Below are positions 18,329 through 27,424 of a stretch of DNA of 64,000 nucleotides, piece by piece (the stretch's first letter is position 1; the number at the start of each line of letters is the position of its first letter). The notes below the pieces were generated by a model. That model did not search any database and had not been told where the DNA came from. It saw nothing but the letters and a program-made list of their open reading frames with translations. Location of the stretch: NCBI GenBank assembly GCA_025210735.1, contig JAOARD010000061.1, positions 1 to 64,000 of the forward strand, given 5' to 3'. Origin of the DNA: Bacteroidales bacterium (GTDB lineage Bacteria > Bacteroidota > Bacteroidia > Bacteroidales > UBA6680). Both the position numbers and the translations under genes were made by a program.

Positions 18329-19018
18329 CTATTTAGCTTTACTTTTTCTCTCAATCACCTTCATAGCCTCACGTTTTGTAAGAGACGATAGTTCCGGATG
18401 TTTATCTACATATCTTATAATCTCTTCCGCATCTGTTTTTGAGTATTCTCTTAGAATCCAGCCAATAGCTTTATTTACAAAGAACTCACCTGTATGTTTA
18501 GTCATATCTATAATTCTGTACAGAAGTTTTAAGTCAGTATCTGCTTTATATTTTAACTGGAATAGTATTGCACAGCGTTTTAGCCATATATTTTCAGATT
18601 CAGCCCAACGTATAACATAATTTTCAATAAGTTCAGGATATATTTTAAAATGCATTCCCATATGATGCGGGGCAATGTAATCTATTGAATCCCACCATGA
18701 ATTGCGTACAGCAAGATGTTCATAAAAATCAATCTGCTCTTTTGGTGCTTTTTTTACAAACTTTTCGAGAATAACAAGCGCCAGATAGTGGAACTCGCGT
18801 TCCGGTTGTGCACATAACTCCTCTATTATAGTCTTAAAATTGCTGTTATCTGGTAAACCATGTTGTTTAAAAAATTCTCTGTTCAGAACCTTGCGTTCCG
18901 GTGTTTTTATACCAAGAAAGCTGAAGTTGTTCTTCATATACTTTGCCATAGGTTCAGCTATTGTATTATTTGCGTGTTTATGGTAGAGTTCTGTAATAGC
19001 TCTGGTATAGTTATGCAT
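18329..19018 (-). CDS. DNA alkylation repair protein (AlkD-like, HEAT-like repeats)
   Basis: A protein of about 229 residues resembling the AlkD/AlkC DNA glycosylase group, all-helical with HEAT-like repeats, which removes alkylated bases without flipping them. Visible marks are the FLGIKTPERK segment near the N-terminus, the NSWWDSIDYIAPH segment with the Trp and Asp expected at the DNA-facing groove, and WLKRCAILFQLKY. The frame extends to a TTG at 19045, but this lies in a -7 promoter element (19043-19050). The ATG at 19018 is the likely start. Confidence 0.87.
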   Translation of the reverse strand: MHNYTRAITELYHKHANNTIAEPMAKYMKNNFSFLGIKTPERKVLNREFFKQHGLPDNSNFKTIIEELCAQPEREFHYLALVILEKFVKKAPKEQIDFYEHLAVRNSWWDSIDYIAPHHMGMHFKIYPELIENYVIRWAESENIWLKRCAILFQLKYKADTDLKLLYRIIDMTKHTGEFFVNKAIGWILREYSKTDAEEIIRYVDKHPELSSLTKREAMKVIERKSKAK

Positions 19019-19042
19019 ATGTTTAATTATTGGTTTTATTAC

Positions 19043-19050
19043 CAAATATA
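19043..19050 (-). promoter_or_regulatory. -7 element of the AlkD-like gene
   Basis: Minus-strand TATATTTG, a perfect TAnnTTTG, 24 bases before the ATG at 19018. No clear TTG at -33. It excludes the TTG at 19045 as a start codon. Confidence 0.5.
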
Positions 19051-19107
19051 GCTATAAATTTACTTTATATAATGGCTGATTGTTAGGTTAAGAAAACCTC
19101 TAATAGT

Positions 19108-19116
19108 TATATTTGC
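19108..19116 (+). promoter_or_regulatory. -7 element of the RDD gene pair
   Basis: Plus-strand TATATTTGC, a perfect TAnnTTTG followed by a pyrimidine, 27 bases before the ATG at 19144. With 19043-19050 it forms a divergent promoter region. Confidence 0.5.
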
Positions 19117-19143
19117 AGCTATAAAACAGATAATACCCCAACT

Positions 19144-19749
19144 ATGATTAGTAATGACTTTGCAGAGGTAATGCAGAACAAAACCGATGAGCAACTGATT
19201 GAGATAGTAACAAAACGCAGAAATGATTATCAACCTGATGCTATTAAGGCAGCTGATATTGAAATTCAGAGGCGTGGAGTTGATCCTGTGAATCTTAATA
19301 GAGATATTAGTAGTGAAAATAATACAGAGGATAGATATGCCGTTGAGGTGAAAAGATGTTTGTCTGATTCAGGTATACGTTTTGTACAATATATTATAGA
19401 TACATTAACCATTTTTGTTCTGTGTGCTATTTTTACTGGTATAATTGATGCCTTTGGTGGAGATAGTGGGAAGAGTATGTTTTTGATGGTATGTCTGATT
19501 TATCTTCTGTACTTCTCTTTGATGGAGCATAACCTGCAAGCAACAGTTGGTATGCTTGCTACCTCGTCAAAAATTATTGATCTCCAAACGGAGAAGGCAC
19601 CTGACCTTAAGGCTATTATTATAAGAACTATTGTCAGCTTTATCCTTCTAGAACTGATTATAAACCTGTTTATACCCTATCCTTTACGTGACACATTGTC
19701 CGGAACAGTTATTGTTGTAGAGAAAAAGAGATTAATAGAGAAGAGTTGA
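19144..19749 (+). CDS. RDD-family membrane protein
   Basis: A 201-residue protein. The first 70 or so residues are hydrophilic and helical (ADIEIQRRGVDP). Three or four hydrophobic segments in an RDD-like arrangement follow: SGIRFVQYIIDTLTIFVLC, a middle helix pair with the Gln-Ala-Thr-Val-Gly segment, and a C-terminal segment ending in SGTVIVVEKKRL. RDD proteins have been linked to ion transport, but the role here is unknown. The gene is followed after 25 bases by a paralogue. Confidence 0.8.
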   Translation: MISNDFAEVMQNKTDEQLIEIVTKRRNDYQPDAIKAADIEIQRRGVDPVNLNRDISSENNTEDRYAVEVKRCLSDSGIRFVQYIIDTLTIFVLCAIFTGIIDAFGGDSGKSMFLMVCLIYLLYFSLMEHNLQATVGMLATSSKIIDLQTEKAPDLKAIIIRTIVSFILLELIINLFIPYPLRDTLSGTVIVVEKKRLIEKS

Positions 19750-19773
19750 GTTTAATATTATTATTGCAAAGGA

Positions 19774-20259
19774 ATGAATAAGAGAGAGTTAAAAGAAACA
19801 GAGTATAACGAAGTGGATGAGCAGCAAACAGTAGCTGAAACAAAGCAGAATGATGATGATTTTGAAATATATATAGCCGACTCAGGAATGCGTTTTGCTC
19901 ATTTTCTGATTGATGGATTTGTTATAGTATCTCTTACGAGTTTTTGTTGGACTCTTTTTTCATTTACAGATGATATGAGTGGAGAGGTTACTTTATTATC
20001 TCTTGCAATCTGTTTTATATACTATACGGCAATGGAATTTTGGCTTCAGGCAACTGTTGGTAAGATGATTACATCATCAAAGATTGTTGTGTTAGAGACA
20101 GGAGAGAGACCTGGTATTAAAACAATACTTATTCGTTCAGCTATTAGACTAATTCCTTTTGAGCCATTTATATATCTGTTCAGGGGGTGTGCTATGCATG
20201 ACAGTGGTTCCGGTACTATTGTAATAAAAGAGCGAAAAAGGAGATCAAAAAGGATATAA
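19774..20259 (+). CDS. RDD-family membrane protein (paralogue of the preceding gene)
   Basis: A 161-residue paralogue of the gene at 19144-19749. Shared points are the SGMRFAHFLIDG segment, FWLQATVGKMITSSKIVVLETGERPGIK (compare LQATVGMLATSSKIIDLQTEKAPDLK) and the ending SGTIVIKERKRR. It lacks the long N-terminal helical region. AAAGGA stands just before the start codon. The pair looks like a tandem duplication with the products possibly forming one membrane complex. Confidence 0.8.
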   Translation: MNKRELKETEYNEVDEQQTVAETKQNDDDFEIYIADSGMRFAHFLIDGFVIVSLTSFCWTLFSFTDDMSGEVTLLSLAICFIYYTAMEFWLQATVGKMITSSKIVVLETGERPGIKTILIRSAIRLIPFEPFIYLFRGCAMHDSGSGTIVIKERKRRSKRI

Positions 20260-20261
20260 AA

Positions 20262-20288
20262 AAAGAGCAATCAATTTGACTGCTCTTT
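20262..20288. terminator. Bidirectional terminator between the RDD pair and pheT
   Basis: Perfect 8-bp stem (20262-20269 with 20281-20288), flanked on the minus strand by a run of seven Ts. It separates two convergent units. Confidence 0.8.
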
Positions 20289-20309
20289 GTAATATTATCA
20301 GGACTACTA

Positions 20310-22751
20310 CTATCTTAATTCTGCATTAAAATCGCGTTTAAATGTAGCAATCATCTTGTTCATTATCTTATCAATCTGTTTGTCGGTAAGTGTTTTTGAT
20401 TCATCAAGAAGCGAGAAGCTAATAGCATATGATTTCTTATCCTCAGCAATCTTATCGCCCATATAAACATCAAACAGATTAACCTTTTTAAGTAGTTTCT
20501 TTTCTGTTTTAAATGCACTCTTCTTAAGATCGTTAAAGCTTACACTCTTACTTAGCAACAGAGCAAGATCTCTTCTAACTTCAGGGAACTTAGGTATCTC
20601 TGTAAATCTTACTTTGTTCTTTTTAGCAGCTTTAATTGCTGTTTCAAGATGAATGTCAGCATAGAATACATCTGCTTTTATATCAAACCTCTTACGGGCT
20701 TTTTTGCTTACAATACCTAACTCAGCAATAGTCTTGCTGTTTAGCGTATATCTTATTGCCTCGCTGAATATATCGTTACTGAAACTCTCAACAACAATAT
20801 TGTTCAGGTTAAAACCAAGACGTTCAACAACATTATCAGTATAACTCTTAAGAGTAAAGAATGTAGATTTATCTGCTGGTGTAATCCAGTTTGTCTCCTC
20901 TTTCTGACCTGTAATAATCATAGAAAGATGCATGAATTCAGAGTATTTATCAAGCCCCTCTTTATCGTTATCGGCAAAGTAGTGCTTACCAATCTCAAAC
21001 ATCTTTATATCGGCATTTCTGCGGTTAATGTTATATATAACCGACTCTAAACCACCAAAAAGTAATGATTGACGCATTCCATTAAGATCACTACTTAACG
21101 GATTTAGAATAGAGACTGTTCTGTCTGCATTAAAGCAATCAAGGTTCTCGTAATATGATTTTTTAGTTAATGAGTTGTTCATTATCTCATTAAAACCATT
21201 GGCAGCAAGATAATCTGATAGTGTGTTTACTATCTCTTCTGTATTAGGTTTTGCTGATGTTTGTAGTGTTGATTGTACCATCTCTGGTATCTCAACATTG
21301 TTATATCCGTAGATTCTAAGAATCTCCTCAATAACATCAGCCTCTCTTTGTACATCAACTCTGTACGGAGGAACCTCAAGTTTAAGAGTATCGTCGTTCT
21401 CCTCAACAATATTAATCTCAAGACCGTTAAGAATACTCTTAATTGTGTCTTTACCAAGATCTTTACCTATTAATCTCTCAATATTTGTATATGATACATC
21501 AACCTTAAACCAGTTAAATGGAGTAGGATAGATGTCGGTTATTTCAGATGATATTGTACCTCCTGCAATCTCTTTAATAAGCATTGCAGCACGTTTTAGT
21601 GCATAAACAGTGTTCTCAGGATCAACACCACGCTCAAAACGGAACGATGCATCTGTGTTTAATCCATGACGTTTTGCTGTTTTTCTTACCCATACCGGGT
21701 TAAAGTATGCACTTTCAAGGAATATATCTGTAGTGCTCTCTGAAACACCTGATTTAATACCACCAAAAACTCCTGCTATACACATTCCGTTCTCTGTGTT
21801 ACATATCATAAGGTCTTTTTCTGATAACTCACGCTCCTGCTCATCAAGAGTTATAAACTTGGTTTTATCTGCCATTGTATCAACAATAACTTTGTTGCCA
21901 ATAATATGGGCAGAATCAAAAGCGTGTAGCGGTTGACCAGTTTCGTGAAGAACGTAGTTGGTAATATCAACTACATTATTAATTGGAGCAAGACCAATAG
22001 CTTTAAGTCGTGTCTGTAACCATTTTGGCGACTCCTCAACCTTAACGCCGGATATTGTAACTCCTGCGTATCTTGGGCAAGCTTCACTGTTTTTTACCTC
22101 AACCTCAATGTTAAGGTTATCGTTATCTGTTGCAAAACCATTTACATCTGGTTTTGTAATATTTATATTCTCTTTTTGCGACAGGTATGCAGCAAGATCT
22201 CTTGCAACACCAATGTGCGATGCAGCATCAACTCTGTTTGGAGTAAGACCAATCTCAATAGTGTAATCTGTCTCTATCTCAAAATACTCTCTTGCAGGTG
22301 TACCCGGAGCTACCTCCTCTTCAATAACCATAATTCCTGCATGAGATGCACCAAGACCTATCTCATCCTCTGCACAGATCATACCATGTGATGGCTCACC
22401 ACGCATCTTAGATTTCTTGATAGTGAATTTATCATCGCCCGAATAAAGAACTGTTCCTACAGTAGCAACAACTACAGTTTGTCCGGCAGCAACGTTTGGT
22501 GCACCACATACTATAGGAAGAACTGTCTCGCCTCCTACATCTACTGTTGTTACACTAAGTTTGTCTGCATCAGGGTGTTTTGCGCAGGTAAGAACCTTTC
22601 CGATAACAAGCCCTTCAAGTCCGCCTTTTACTGACTCAAATGATTCAACTCCATCTACTTCTAGTCCGGTATCTGTAAGTATAGAACACATCTCGTTAAC
22701 AGAAAGATCAGTTTTTATGTAATCCTTTAGCCAATTGTATGATATCTTCAT
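20310..22751 (-). CDS. pheT: Phenylalanine--tRNA ligase beta subunit
   Basis: The 813-residue beta chain of the alpha2-beta2 phenylalanyl-tRNA synthetase, full length for the bacterial form. Domains run in order: EMAP-like tRNA-binding OB fold (about 40-150, with HPDADKLSVTTVDVG), the B3/B4 editing domain, B5 (about 405-475), a catalytic-like core with FEIGKHYF, and a C-terminal FDX-ACB domain (last 92 residues, FPEVRRDLALLL). The alpha-subunit gene pheS is not in the window, so the subunits are encoded apart. Confidence 0.97.
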   Translation of the reverse strand: MKISYNWLKDYIKTDLSVNEMCSILTDTGLEVDGVESFESVKGGLEGLVIGKVLTCAKHPDADKLSVTTVDVGGETVLPIVCGAPNVAAGQTVVVATVGTVLYSGDDKFTIKKSKMRGEPSHGMICAEDEIGLGASHAGIMVIEEEVAPGTPAREYFEIETDYTIEIGLTPNRVDAASHIGVARDLAAYLSQKENINITKPDVNGFATDNDNLNIEVEVKNSEACPRYAGVTISGVKVEESPKWLQTRLKAIGLAPINNVVDITNYVLHETGQPLHAFDSAHIIGNKVIVDTMADKTKFITLDEQERELSEKDLMICNTENGMCIAGVFGGIKSGVSESTTDIFLESAYFNPVWVRKTAKRHGLNTDASFRFERGVDPENTVYALKRAAMLIKEIAGGTISSEITDIYPTPFNWFKVDVSYTNIERLIGKDLGKDTIKSILNGLEINIVEENDDTLKLEVPPYRVDVQREADVIEEILRIYGYNNVEIPEMVQSTLQTSAKPNTEEIVNTLSDYLAANGFNEIMNNSLTKKSYYENLDCFNADRTVSILNPLSSDLNGMRQSLLFGGLESVIYNINRRNADIKMFEIGKHYFADNDKEGLDKYSEFMHLSMIITGQKEETNWITPADKSTFFTLKSYTDNVVERLGFNLNNIVVESFSNDIFSEAIRYTLNSKTIAELGIVSKKARKRFDIKADVFYADIHLETAIKAAKKNKVRFTEIPKFPEVRRDLALLLSKSVSFNDLKKSAFKTEKKLLKKVNLFDVYMGDKIAEDKKSYAISFSLLDESKTLTDKQIDKIMNKMIATFKRDFNAELR

Positions 22752-22970
22752 AATAGGTCTCTGTTTTTCTACAATTTATATCTTATTCAGTATCAGTTGC
22801 TGTATTTCAGCCTGCTGATTTAATCCACAAAAATAGTTAAAAAACCTTACTGACAGTTGTTGTAGTGCCTAAAATTTATACTACTCACAAAAAAGAGCTA
22901 TAGGCTGGTAAGATTATACAGATAAGGATTTACTATAGATTATTGAATAAATTAGTGTAGATATGGAATT
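22752..22970. other. Non-coding stretch between pheT and mobile-element remnants
   Basis: AT-rich, with no credible gene, RNA or repeat that I can see. It holds the upstream region of pheT; no clear TAnnTTTG is visible for that gene. Confidence 0.5.
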
Positions 22971-23227
22971 TTATGAGCTTAGGTTTTTTATCTGATCCTC
23001 TGAAAAACCAGTTAAATCAATGATTTTTTGTACAGACATGCCCATTTTAATGGCATTTATAGCAACTCTCTCTATTGCTTCAGATATACCTTCTGTTTTA
23101 GCAGTATCCAATGCATTTTTTAAATCTCTGTAATATTTCAGACTGGCTTCATCTAAATAGGAATATGAACTTAATTCCTCATCACATAGATGTTTGATAT
23201 CGTAACAATAAATGGATGCAGAATTCA
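22971..23227 (-). pseudogene. C-terminal remnant of an Rpn / PD-(D/E)XK-family nuclease-transposase
   Basis: About 85 residues resembling the C-terminal part of Rpn-type recombination-promoting nucleases. It contains the YYRDLKNALDTAKTEG helix and the closing MGMSVQKIIDLTGFSEDQIKNL helix-turn-helix-like end seen in this family. The PD-(D/E)XK nuclease core that should lie before it is missing. The only start is a TTG that overlaps the TGA stop of the IS30 remnant next door. The remnant therefore begins where the IS30 sequence ends. Confidence 0.6.
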
Positions 23228-23413
23228 ACTGACAAATGCAACATTCTGATTAAACAATAATTTTTCCATTACAAATATAGGCGTTTCAAAATTATATCTT
23301 TTTCTAGGCCTATTATTTAGTTTATCTTCAATTGTCTTAATGAATTCATCAGTGAGCTTAGAGAAGTCTGATTTTTTATTATCACACTCTGTAAAATTTA
23401 TTGCTGAACAACC
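23225..23413 (-). pseudogene. C-terminal remnant of an IS30-family transposase
   Basis: The minus strand encodes about 62 residues ending in TGA at 23225-23227. The fragment contains DFSKLTDEF, the IS30 hallmark KLNNRPRKRYNFETP and the usual Bacteroidota ending NQNVAFVS. An in-frame stop lies just before it, and no upstream transposase sequence remains. It joins the Rpn remnant, so one element probably inserted in or beside the other before both decayed. Confidence 0.7.
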
Positions 23414-23447
23414 TAAACTTATAGTGGAACTTTACATGGTAGTTTGC

Positions 23448-23455
23448 TATATTTG
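23448..23455 (+). promoter_or_regulatory. -7 element upstream of the DUF6051-like gene
   Basis: Plus-strand TATATTTG, perfect TAnnTTTG, 61 bases before the ATG at 23516. No convincing -33 TTG. It lies just outside the IS30 remnant. Confidence 0.4.
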
Positions 23456-23515
23456 TTTAAAGGGGGAAATCCTCAGTTCTTTTTAGTTATTAATGATACC
23501 AAAACCTAAGATTCT

Positions 23516-24736
23516 ATGAGTTTTACAGACAGATACTTTGACTTTAGAGATTTCTTTAATAGTGTAGAAAATAGTGGTGAGTATAATGGAGTTAAAGTTC
23601 ATAAACGATTTATGAAATCTTCATCATCGCATATATTGCCCGGAGGTGTACAGTATCATTGCGACTATCATAAGGCTGAGCTTCCTGTGTCAGAATCGTT
23701 TTATAACGATATTGGAACAATAGAGAAGGATGTACAGATAAAGGATATTTTTGTTGAGGAGAACAGAGAATTCTGCTACTATATAATTACTCCGCATCAA
23801 CATAAGGCCAATAAGGTTATATTTATGTTTCACGGATTTAATGAGAAGAGTTGGGAGAAATATCTGTTATGGGCAGAACGAATATGCAGGGATACAGGTA
23901 GTGCGGTTGTACTGTTTCCTATTGCTTTTCATATGCAACGTGCTCCGGTGAAATGGAGCGAGAAACGTAGTATGTTTATGTTGAGTGAACAACGTAAAAA
24001 ACAGTATAAGGATATTGTCAACAGCACATTGAGTAATGTTGCAATAAGTATGCGTTTGCAATCAATGCCTCAGCGTTTTATATGGTCCGGATTACAGACA
24101 TATTACGATGTTATACAGTTTATAGAGGATTGTAAAGAAGGTTTAAATGATTATATAAGTCCTGATTTTACATTTAATATATTTGCATACTCTATTGGCG
24201 GACTGCTTGCTGAGATTCTGAAATTATCTGATTATAAAGGTTATTTTACAAATACTAAGGTCTGTCTGTTCTGTGGAGGGGCAGTGTTTAACAGGTTGTC
24301 TCCGGTGTCTAAATATATACTTGATAGCGAGGCGAGTGTTGCTTTATATTCATACCTTGTTGAACATTTAAGTAATATGCTTAAGCGTGATGATCTGCTA
24401 AACCACTATATTGACGGTGATCATGTTGAAGGAAAGGTGTTTCACTCAATGTTGGATTATAATCGTATGCGCGATTTCAGAGAGGAGTTATTCAGAAAGA
24501 ATGAAGGTGATATCTATGCTATTTCGTTGAGACAGGACAGAGTGATACCATCGTTTGAGATAATGAATACGCTTAAAGGAGCATACAGAGATATCGCAAT
24601 TACTGTTGATGAATTAGATTTTGATTATAGCTATAGTCACGAGAACCCATTTCCGGTTGGTAAGAATAGTGATACAGTTGCTGTACAAAGAGCTTTTGAT
24701 ATGGTGTTTGATAGAGTAACCGGATTTTTGGGGTAA
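23516..24736 (+). CDS. DUF6051-like protein, alpha/beta-hydrolase fold
   Basis: A 406-residue protein without signal peptide. The central part looks like an alpha/beta hydrolase: strand and oxyanion-type turn KVIFMFHGFNEK near residue 105, and a nucleophile-elbow-like FAYSIGGLLAEI near residue 225, where Ser is in an Ser-x-Gly-Gly context. Late residues include the segment ISLRQDRVIPSFEIM, a plausible acid-bearing loop. The overall pattern resembles the Bacteroidota family DUF6051, named from memory and not checked. The substrate is unknown. It stands alone after the mobile-element remnants. Confidence 0.6.
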   Translation: MSFTDRYFDFRDFFNSVENSGEYNGVKVHKRFMKSSSSHILPGGVQYHCDYHKAELPVSESFYNDIGTIEKDVQIKDIFVEENREFCYYIITPHQHKANKVIFMFHGFNEKSWEKYLLWAERICRDTGSAVVLFPIAFHMQRAPVKWSEKRSMFMLSEQRKKQYKDIVNSTLSNVAISMRLQSMPQRFIWSGLQTYYDVIQFIEDCKEGLNDYISPDFTFNIFAYSIGGLLAEILKLSDYKGYFTNTKVCLFCGGAVFNRLSPVSKYILDSEASVALYSYLVEHLSNMLKRDDLLNHYIDGDHVEGKVFHSMLDYNRMRDFREELFRKNEGDIYAISLRQDRVIPSFEIMNTLKGAYRDIAITVDELDFDYSYSHENPFPVGKNSDTVAVQRAFDMVFDRVTGFLG

Positions 24737-24816
24737 TATTTTATCGCATATGGAGTTTTTATTTTAGGCTTTTTTAGTTAAAATAGCTTGATTTTTTATT
24801 ATAAAAACTAGAATAA

Positions 24817-25713
24817 ATGAGAATTTTAGGTCTGTTATCGATTTTTTTACTTACAAGTTTTTTAGGTTGTGTGTTTGGCAAAATAACTAACTATGATGAT
24901 AATAAGGAGAATAAAAATAAAGTAAGCAACAAAATTGTAATTAACGATACTGATAGAACATCATTATTGAATAGAACATATAGTGTTCTGTTTGATAATG
25001 ATTATGATAGTATAATGTTTGATTACTCTTTAAGAGACGCTTATTTAGTTGCTAAACCAAAACTTCACAAAAAACGATTTAGAAAGAGTTATGAAATATC
25101 TCCGGATAGTGGTTCATATATTAGTATTGACCTTTTAGCTGGTGATATTTTTAATGATGGTAGTAAGTATCTTTTATTAAATAGATCTTTTGAGGGAGCT
25201 GATATTCATACTGACCTGTTTAAGATTGATGGTAATAAACTGGAGTGTATTATTAGCTATAAACCTGAATATTATCAGGATTATTTTGATTACCGTTATC
25301 AGATAAAGGATGTAAATAGAGATGGTAAGAAGGATCTTATTATTTACTGGTTATACTCTACATGTATTGACAGGGACATGTGTAATGTGTATTTAAAAAT
25401 TGGTGATAGTAGTACGTTTTCCGAAAAACATGAATTTATAAATCCGACCTTTTCGTTTAAAGAGGGAGTTGTTAGATGTTATCAACATTATTCTATTGAT
25501 GGAGGCATGCTTTATAAGTACATATGGAACGGTTTAGAACCAGATCCGATTGAATATATTTATATAGATTTTGAGAATAAAGGACAATATATCAGGTCAG
25601 ATAAAGCATTTAGTGATTATAATGATGTAAAAGGTGAACGTTTAGAGTCGTTACCAAGAGAGTATAAAAAGGGAGAGTATTATAAGCAATTTATTAAGAG
25701 TGGTGCCTACTGA
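24817..25713 (+). CDS. Hypothetical lipoprotein
   Basis: A 298-residue protein with a lipoprotein-like signal (LLTSFLGC, Cys about 17). The body is rich in Tyr, Asp and Lys and has FG-GAP-like acidic repeats, LLAGDIFNDGSKYLLL and IKDVNRDGKKDLIIYW, that resemble calcium-binding loops of beta-propeller proteins. I do not recognise a named family. It ends 2 bases before the GrpB-family gene, so the two are probably co-transcribed. Confidence 0.65.
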   Translation: MRILGLLSIFLLTSFLGCVFGKITNYDDNKENKNKVSNKIVINDTDRTSLLNRTYSVLFDNDYDSIMFDYSLRDAYLVAKPKLHKKRFRKSYEISPDSGSYISIDLLAGDIFNDGSKYLLLNRSFEGADIHTDLFKIDGNKLECIISYKPEYYQDYFDYRYQIKDVNRDGKKDLIIYWLYSTCIDRDMCNVYLKIGDSSTFSEKHEFINPTFSFKEGVVRCYQHYSIDGGMLYKYIWNGLEPDPIEYIYIDFENKGQYIRSDKAFSDYNDVKGERLESLPREYKKGEYYKQFIKSGAY

Positions 25714-25715
25714 TT

Positions 25716-26255
25716 ATGACAAAAGAGGAGTTGGGACAGTTATATCCTATTGTGGTAAAACCCTATAACCTTGAGTGGGTGAGCTATTACGAGGATGAAA
25801 AAATCTTTTTGCTATCTCTGTTTGCTGATAATCTTTTGGTAGAACATATTGGTAGTACTGCTGTAGTTGGATTATCAGCAAAACCAACCATTGATATACT
25901 ACTTGAGAAACCGGATGGAGTATCAGACAAAGGTATAATTGATATATTTGAGAGTTACGGATATATTCATATGAAGGAGCAGACAAACCATCTGATGTTT
26001 GTTAAAGGTTATACACCTGAAGGAATTGAGGATATATCATACCATATTCATATAAGTCCACTTAATCAGAGTTGGCTTTGGGACAGAACCTATTTCCGCG
26101 ATTATCTTAATTTAAACAATGAACTCAAGATGGAGTATCAGGATATTAAGATTAAACTTGCCGGAAAATACAGAAACGACAGAGAGGCATATACTGAATC
26201 TAAATCAGATTTTATAAAACGTGTAACAGAAGAGGCTAAGAGGGTTTTGGGGTGA
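25716..26255 (+). CDS. GrpB/UPF0157-family nucleotidyltransferase-like protein
   Basis: A 179-residue protein of the GrpB family, a nucleotidyltransferase-fold group. The family marks are visible: VVKPYNLEWVSYYEDEK at the N-terminus, EHIGSTAVVGLSAKPTIDILLE with the G-S and D-x-D-like catalytic region, then HLMFVKGY and YHIHISPLNQ. The cellular role is not well established for the family. Start chosen at ATG 25716, 2 bases after the lipoprotein stop. Confidence 0.9.
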   Translation: MTKEELGQLYPIVVKPYNLEWVSYYEDEKIFLLSLFADNLLVEHIGSTAVVGLSAKPTIDILLEKPDGVSDKGIIDIFESYGYIHMKEQTNHLMFVKGYTPEGIEDISYHIHISPLNQSWLWDRTYFRDYLNLNNELKMEYQDIKIKLAGKYRNDREAYTESKSDFIKRVTEEAKRVLG

Positions 26256-26333
26256 TTTATATGTTGTATTTATACTATCGCTATTTATTGTGGTGATATA
26301 TATCATTGTATGTGTTTATGAAATTGCATCTAA

Positions 26334-26349
26334 TATTTTTGTAAATTTG
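26334..26349 (+). promoter_or_regulatory. Two overlapping -7 elements before the small gene of the zeta pair
   Basis: TATTTTTG (26334-26341) and TAAATTTG (26342-26349) both fit TAnnTTTG. Either would place transcription start downstream of the GTG/ATG at 26349-26354, which supports the internal ATG at 26382 as the translation start. Confidence 0.5.
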
Positions 26350-26381
26350 TGATGTATAATAATATATGCATTAGTTTGAAT

Positions 26382-26597
26382 ATGGGACAAAGTAAAAAGA
26401 AATATATTACAAAGAGACTTGTTGCACAGGCATCAAAAAGTGTGTTTAAAAAAGATGCCAGCAAAGCACTGATAGATAATGGATATGTTGTAATAGCAAA
26501 AGATGGCTGGATTGTGAAGGAGTATATTGATGGTGTTATAGAGAAGATACGTAGAATAGAAGATTCTGATGCAGAGGATGACCTGATTTTAGACTAG
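26382..26597 (+). CDS. Small conserved-looking protein, possible antitoxin of the zeta-like kinase
   Basis: A 71-residue basic protein starting MGQSKKKYITKRL, with a compact core ASKALIDNGYVVIAKDGWIV and an acidic tail (EDSDAEDDL). It ends 4 bases before the zeta-like kinase gene, so it is co-transcribed and has the size and place of an antitoxin or partner. I recall similar small proteins beside zeta-type genes in Bacteroidota, but could not check this. The frame opens upstream at 26349, but promoter elements there favour the ATG at 26382. Confidence 0.6.
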   Translation: MGQSKKKYITKRLVAQASKSVFKKDASKALIDNGYVVIAKDGWIVKEYIDGVIEKIRRIEDSDAEDDLILD

Positions 26598-26601
26598 TTG
26601 T

Positions 26602-27399
26602 ATGAGAAAGAGATTGTGTGTATTTGCGGGTCCTAATGGTTCTGGAAAAAGCTCTATAATTAAGCGTATAAGAGATACCAAAGTTGAAAATGACAGGACA
26701 TTGGATTTTGGAAACTATATTAATGCAGATGATATAGCTTCTGACTTAAGACAATGTTTTTTTGATATTTCAAAATTTGATATCAAATTTTCTCTTTCAG
26801 ATTTTTTTGATGTAGCAAACTCTTCTGGACTATTGAATGATGCTTTTAAACTCCAAAGAGTAAAAGAGTGTATTACCTTTGATAAAGGTAAAATAGCTAT
26901 AAATATTGATTTTGCCTCCAAAACAGATGATTACCCTTATGAGAGAATAGCACAATTAATAGCAGATTACTTAAGAAAGAAATTACTTGATGCAGGTGCA
27001 AAGTTCTCTTTTGAGACAGTTTTTTCGCATAGTAGTAAGATTGATATTATTAAACAAGCTAAAGATAAGGGATATAGAGTGTATCTGTATTTTGTTTCTA
27101 CTGAGGATCCTGAAATTAATATTTATAGAGTAAAAGTTGTTAGGTTAGGAAAGAATGGACATGATGTTCCGGAAGATAGAATTAAAGACAGGTACTATAG
27201 ATCAATGAACTTAATGTATGACGCTGCTCAGTATTGTTATAGGGCATATTTCTTTGATAACTCAACAAACGGAGGCAAGCATTCAATGTTTGCAAGCTTT
27301 AATTTGAATAAGTTTGGTAAAAAGATATGGGATATTGTTGATAGAAGTGCTGTACCGGGATGGTTTATAAAATATTATTCTAAGAAGGTTAAAGGATAA
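26602..27399 (+). CDS. Zeta-toxin-like P-loop kinase
   Basis: A 265-residue P-loop protein. Walker A is FAGPNGSGKSS at residues 7-17, followed by NADDIASDLR, where zeta kinases keep a catalytic Asp. FSFETVFSH is the substrate-loop-like strand, and RLGKNGHDVPEDRIKDRYYRS is the Arg-rich lid typical of zeta-like proteins. Zeta toxins phosphorylate UDP-N-acetylglucosamine. Members of the wider family may act on other substrates. An insertion of about 60 residues between the Asp motif and the FET strand is longer than I expect. Toxin activity is not shown. Confidence 0.75.
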   Translation: MRKRLCVFAGPNGSGKSSIIKRIRDTKVENDRTLDFGNYINADDIASDLRQCFFDISKFDIKFSLSDFFDVANSSGLLNDAFKLQRVKECITFDKGKIAINIDFASKTDDYPYERIAQLIADYLRKKLLDAGAKFSFETVFSHSSKIDIIKQAKDKGYRVYLYFVSTEDPEINIYRVKVVRLGKNGHDVPEDRIKDRYYRSMNLMYDAAQYCYRAYFFDNSTNGGKHSMFASFNLNKFGKKIWDIVDRSAVPGWFIKYYSKKVKG

Positions 27400-27424
27400 A
27401 CATATTTTCTATATTAATAAAAAA

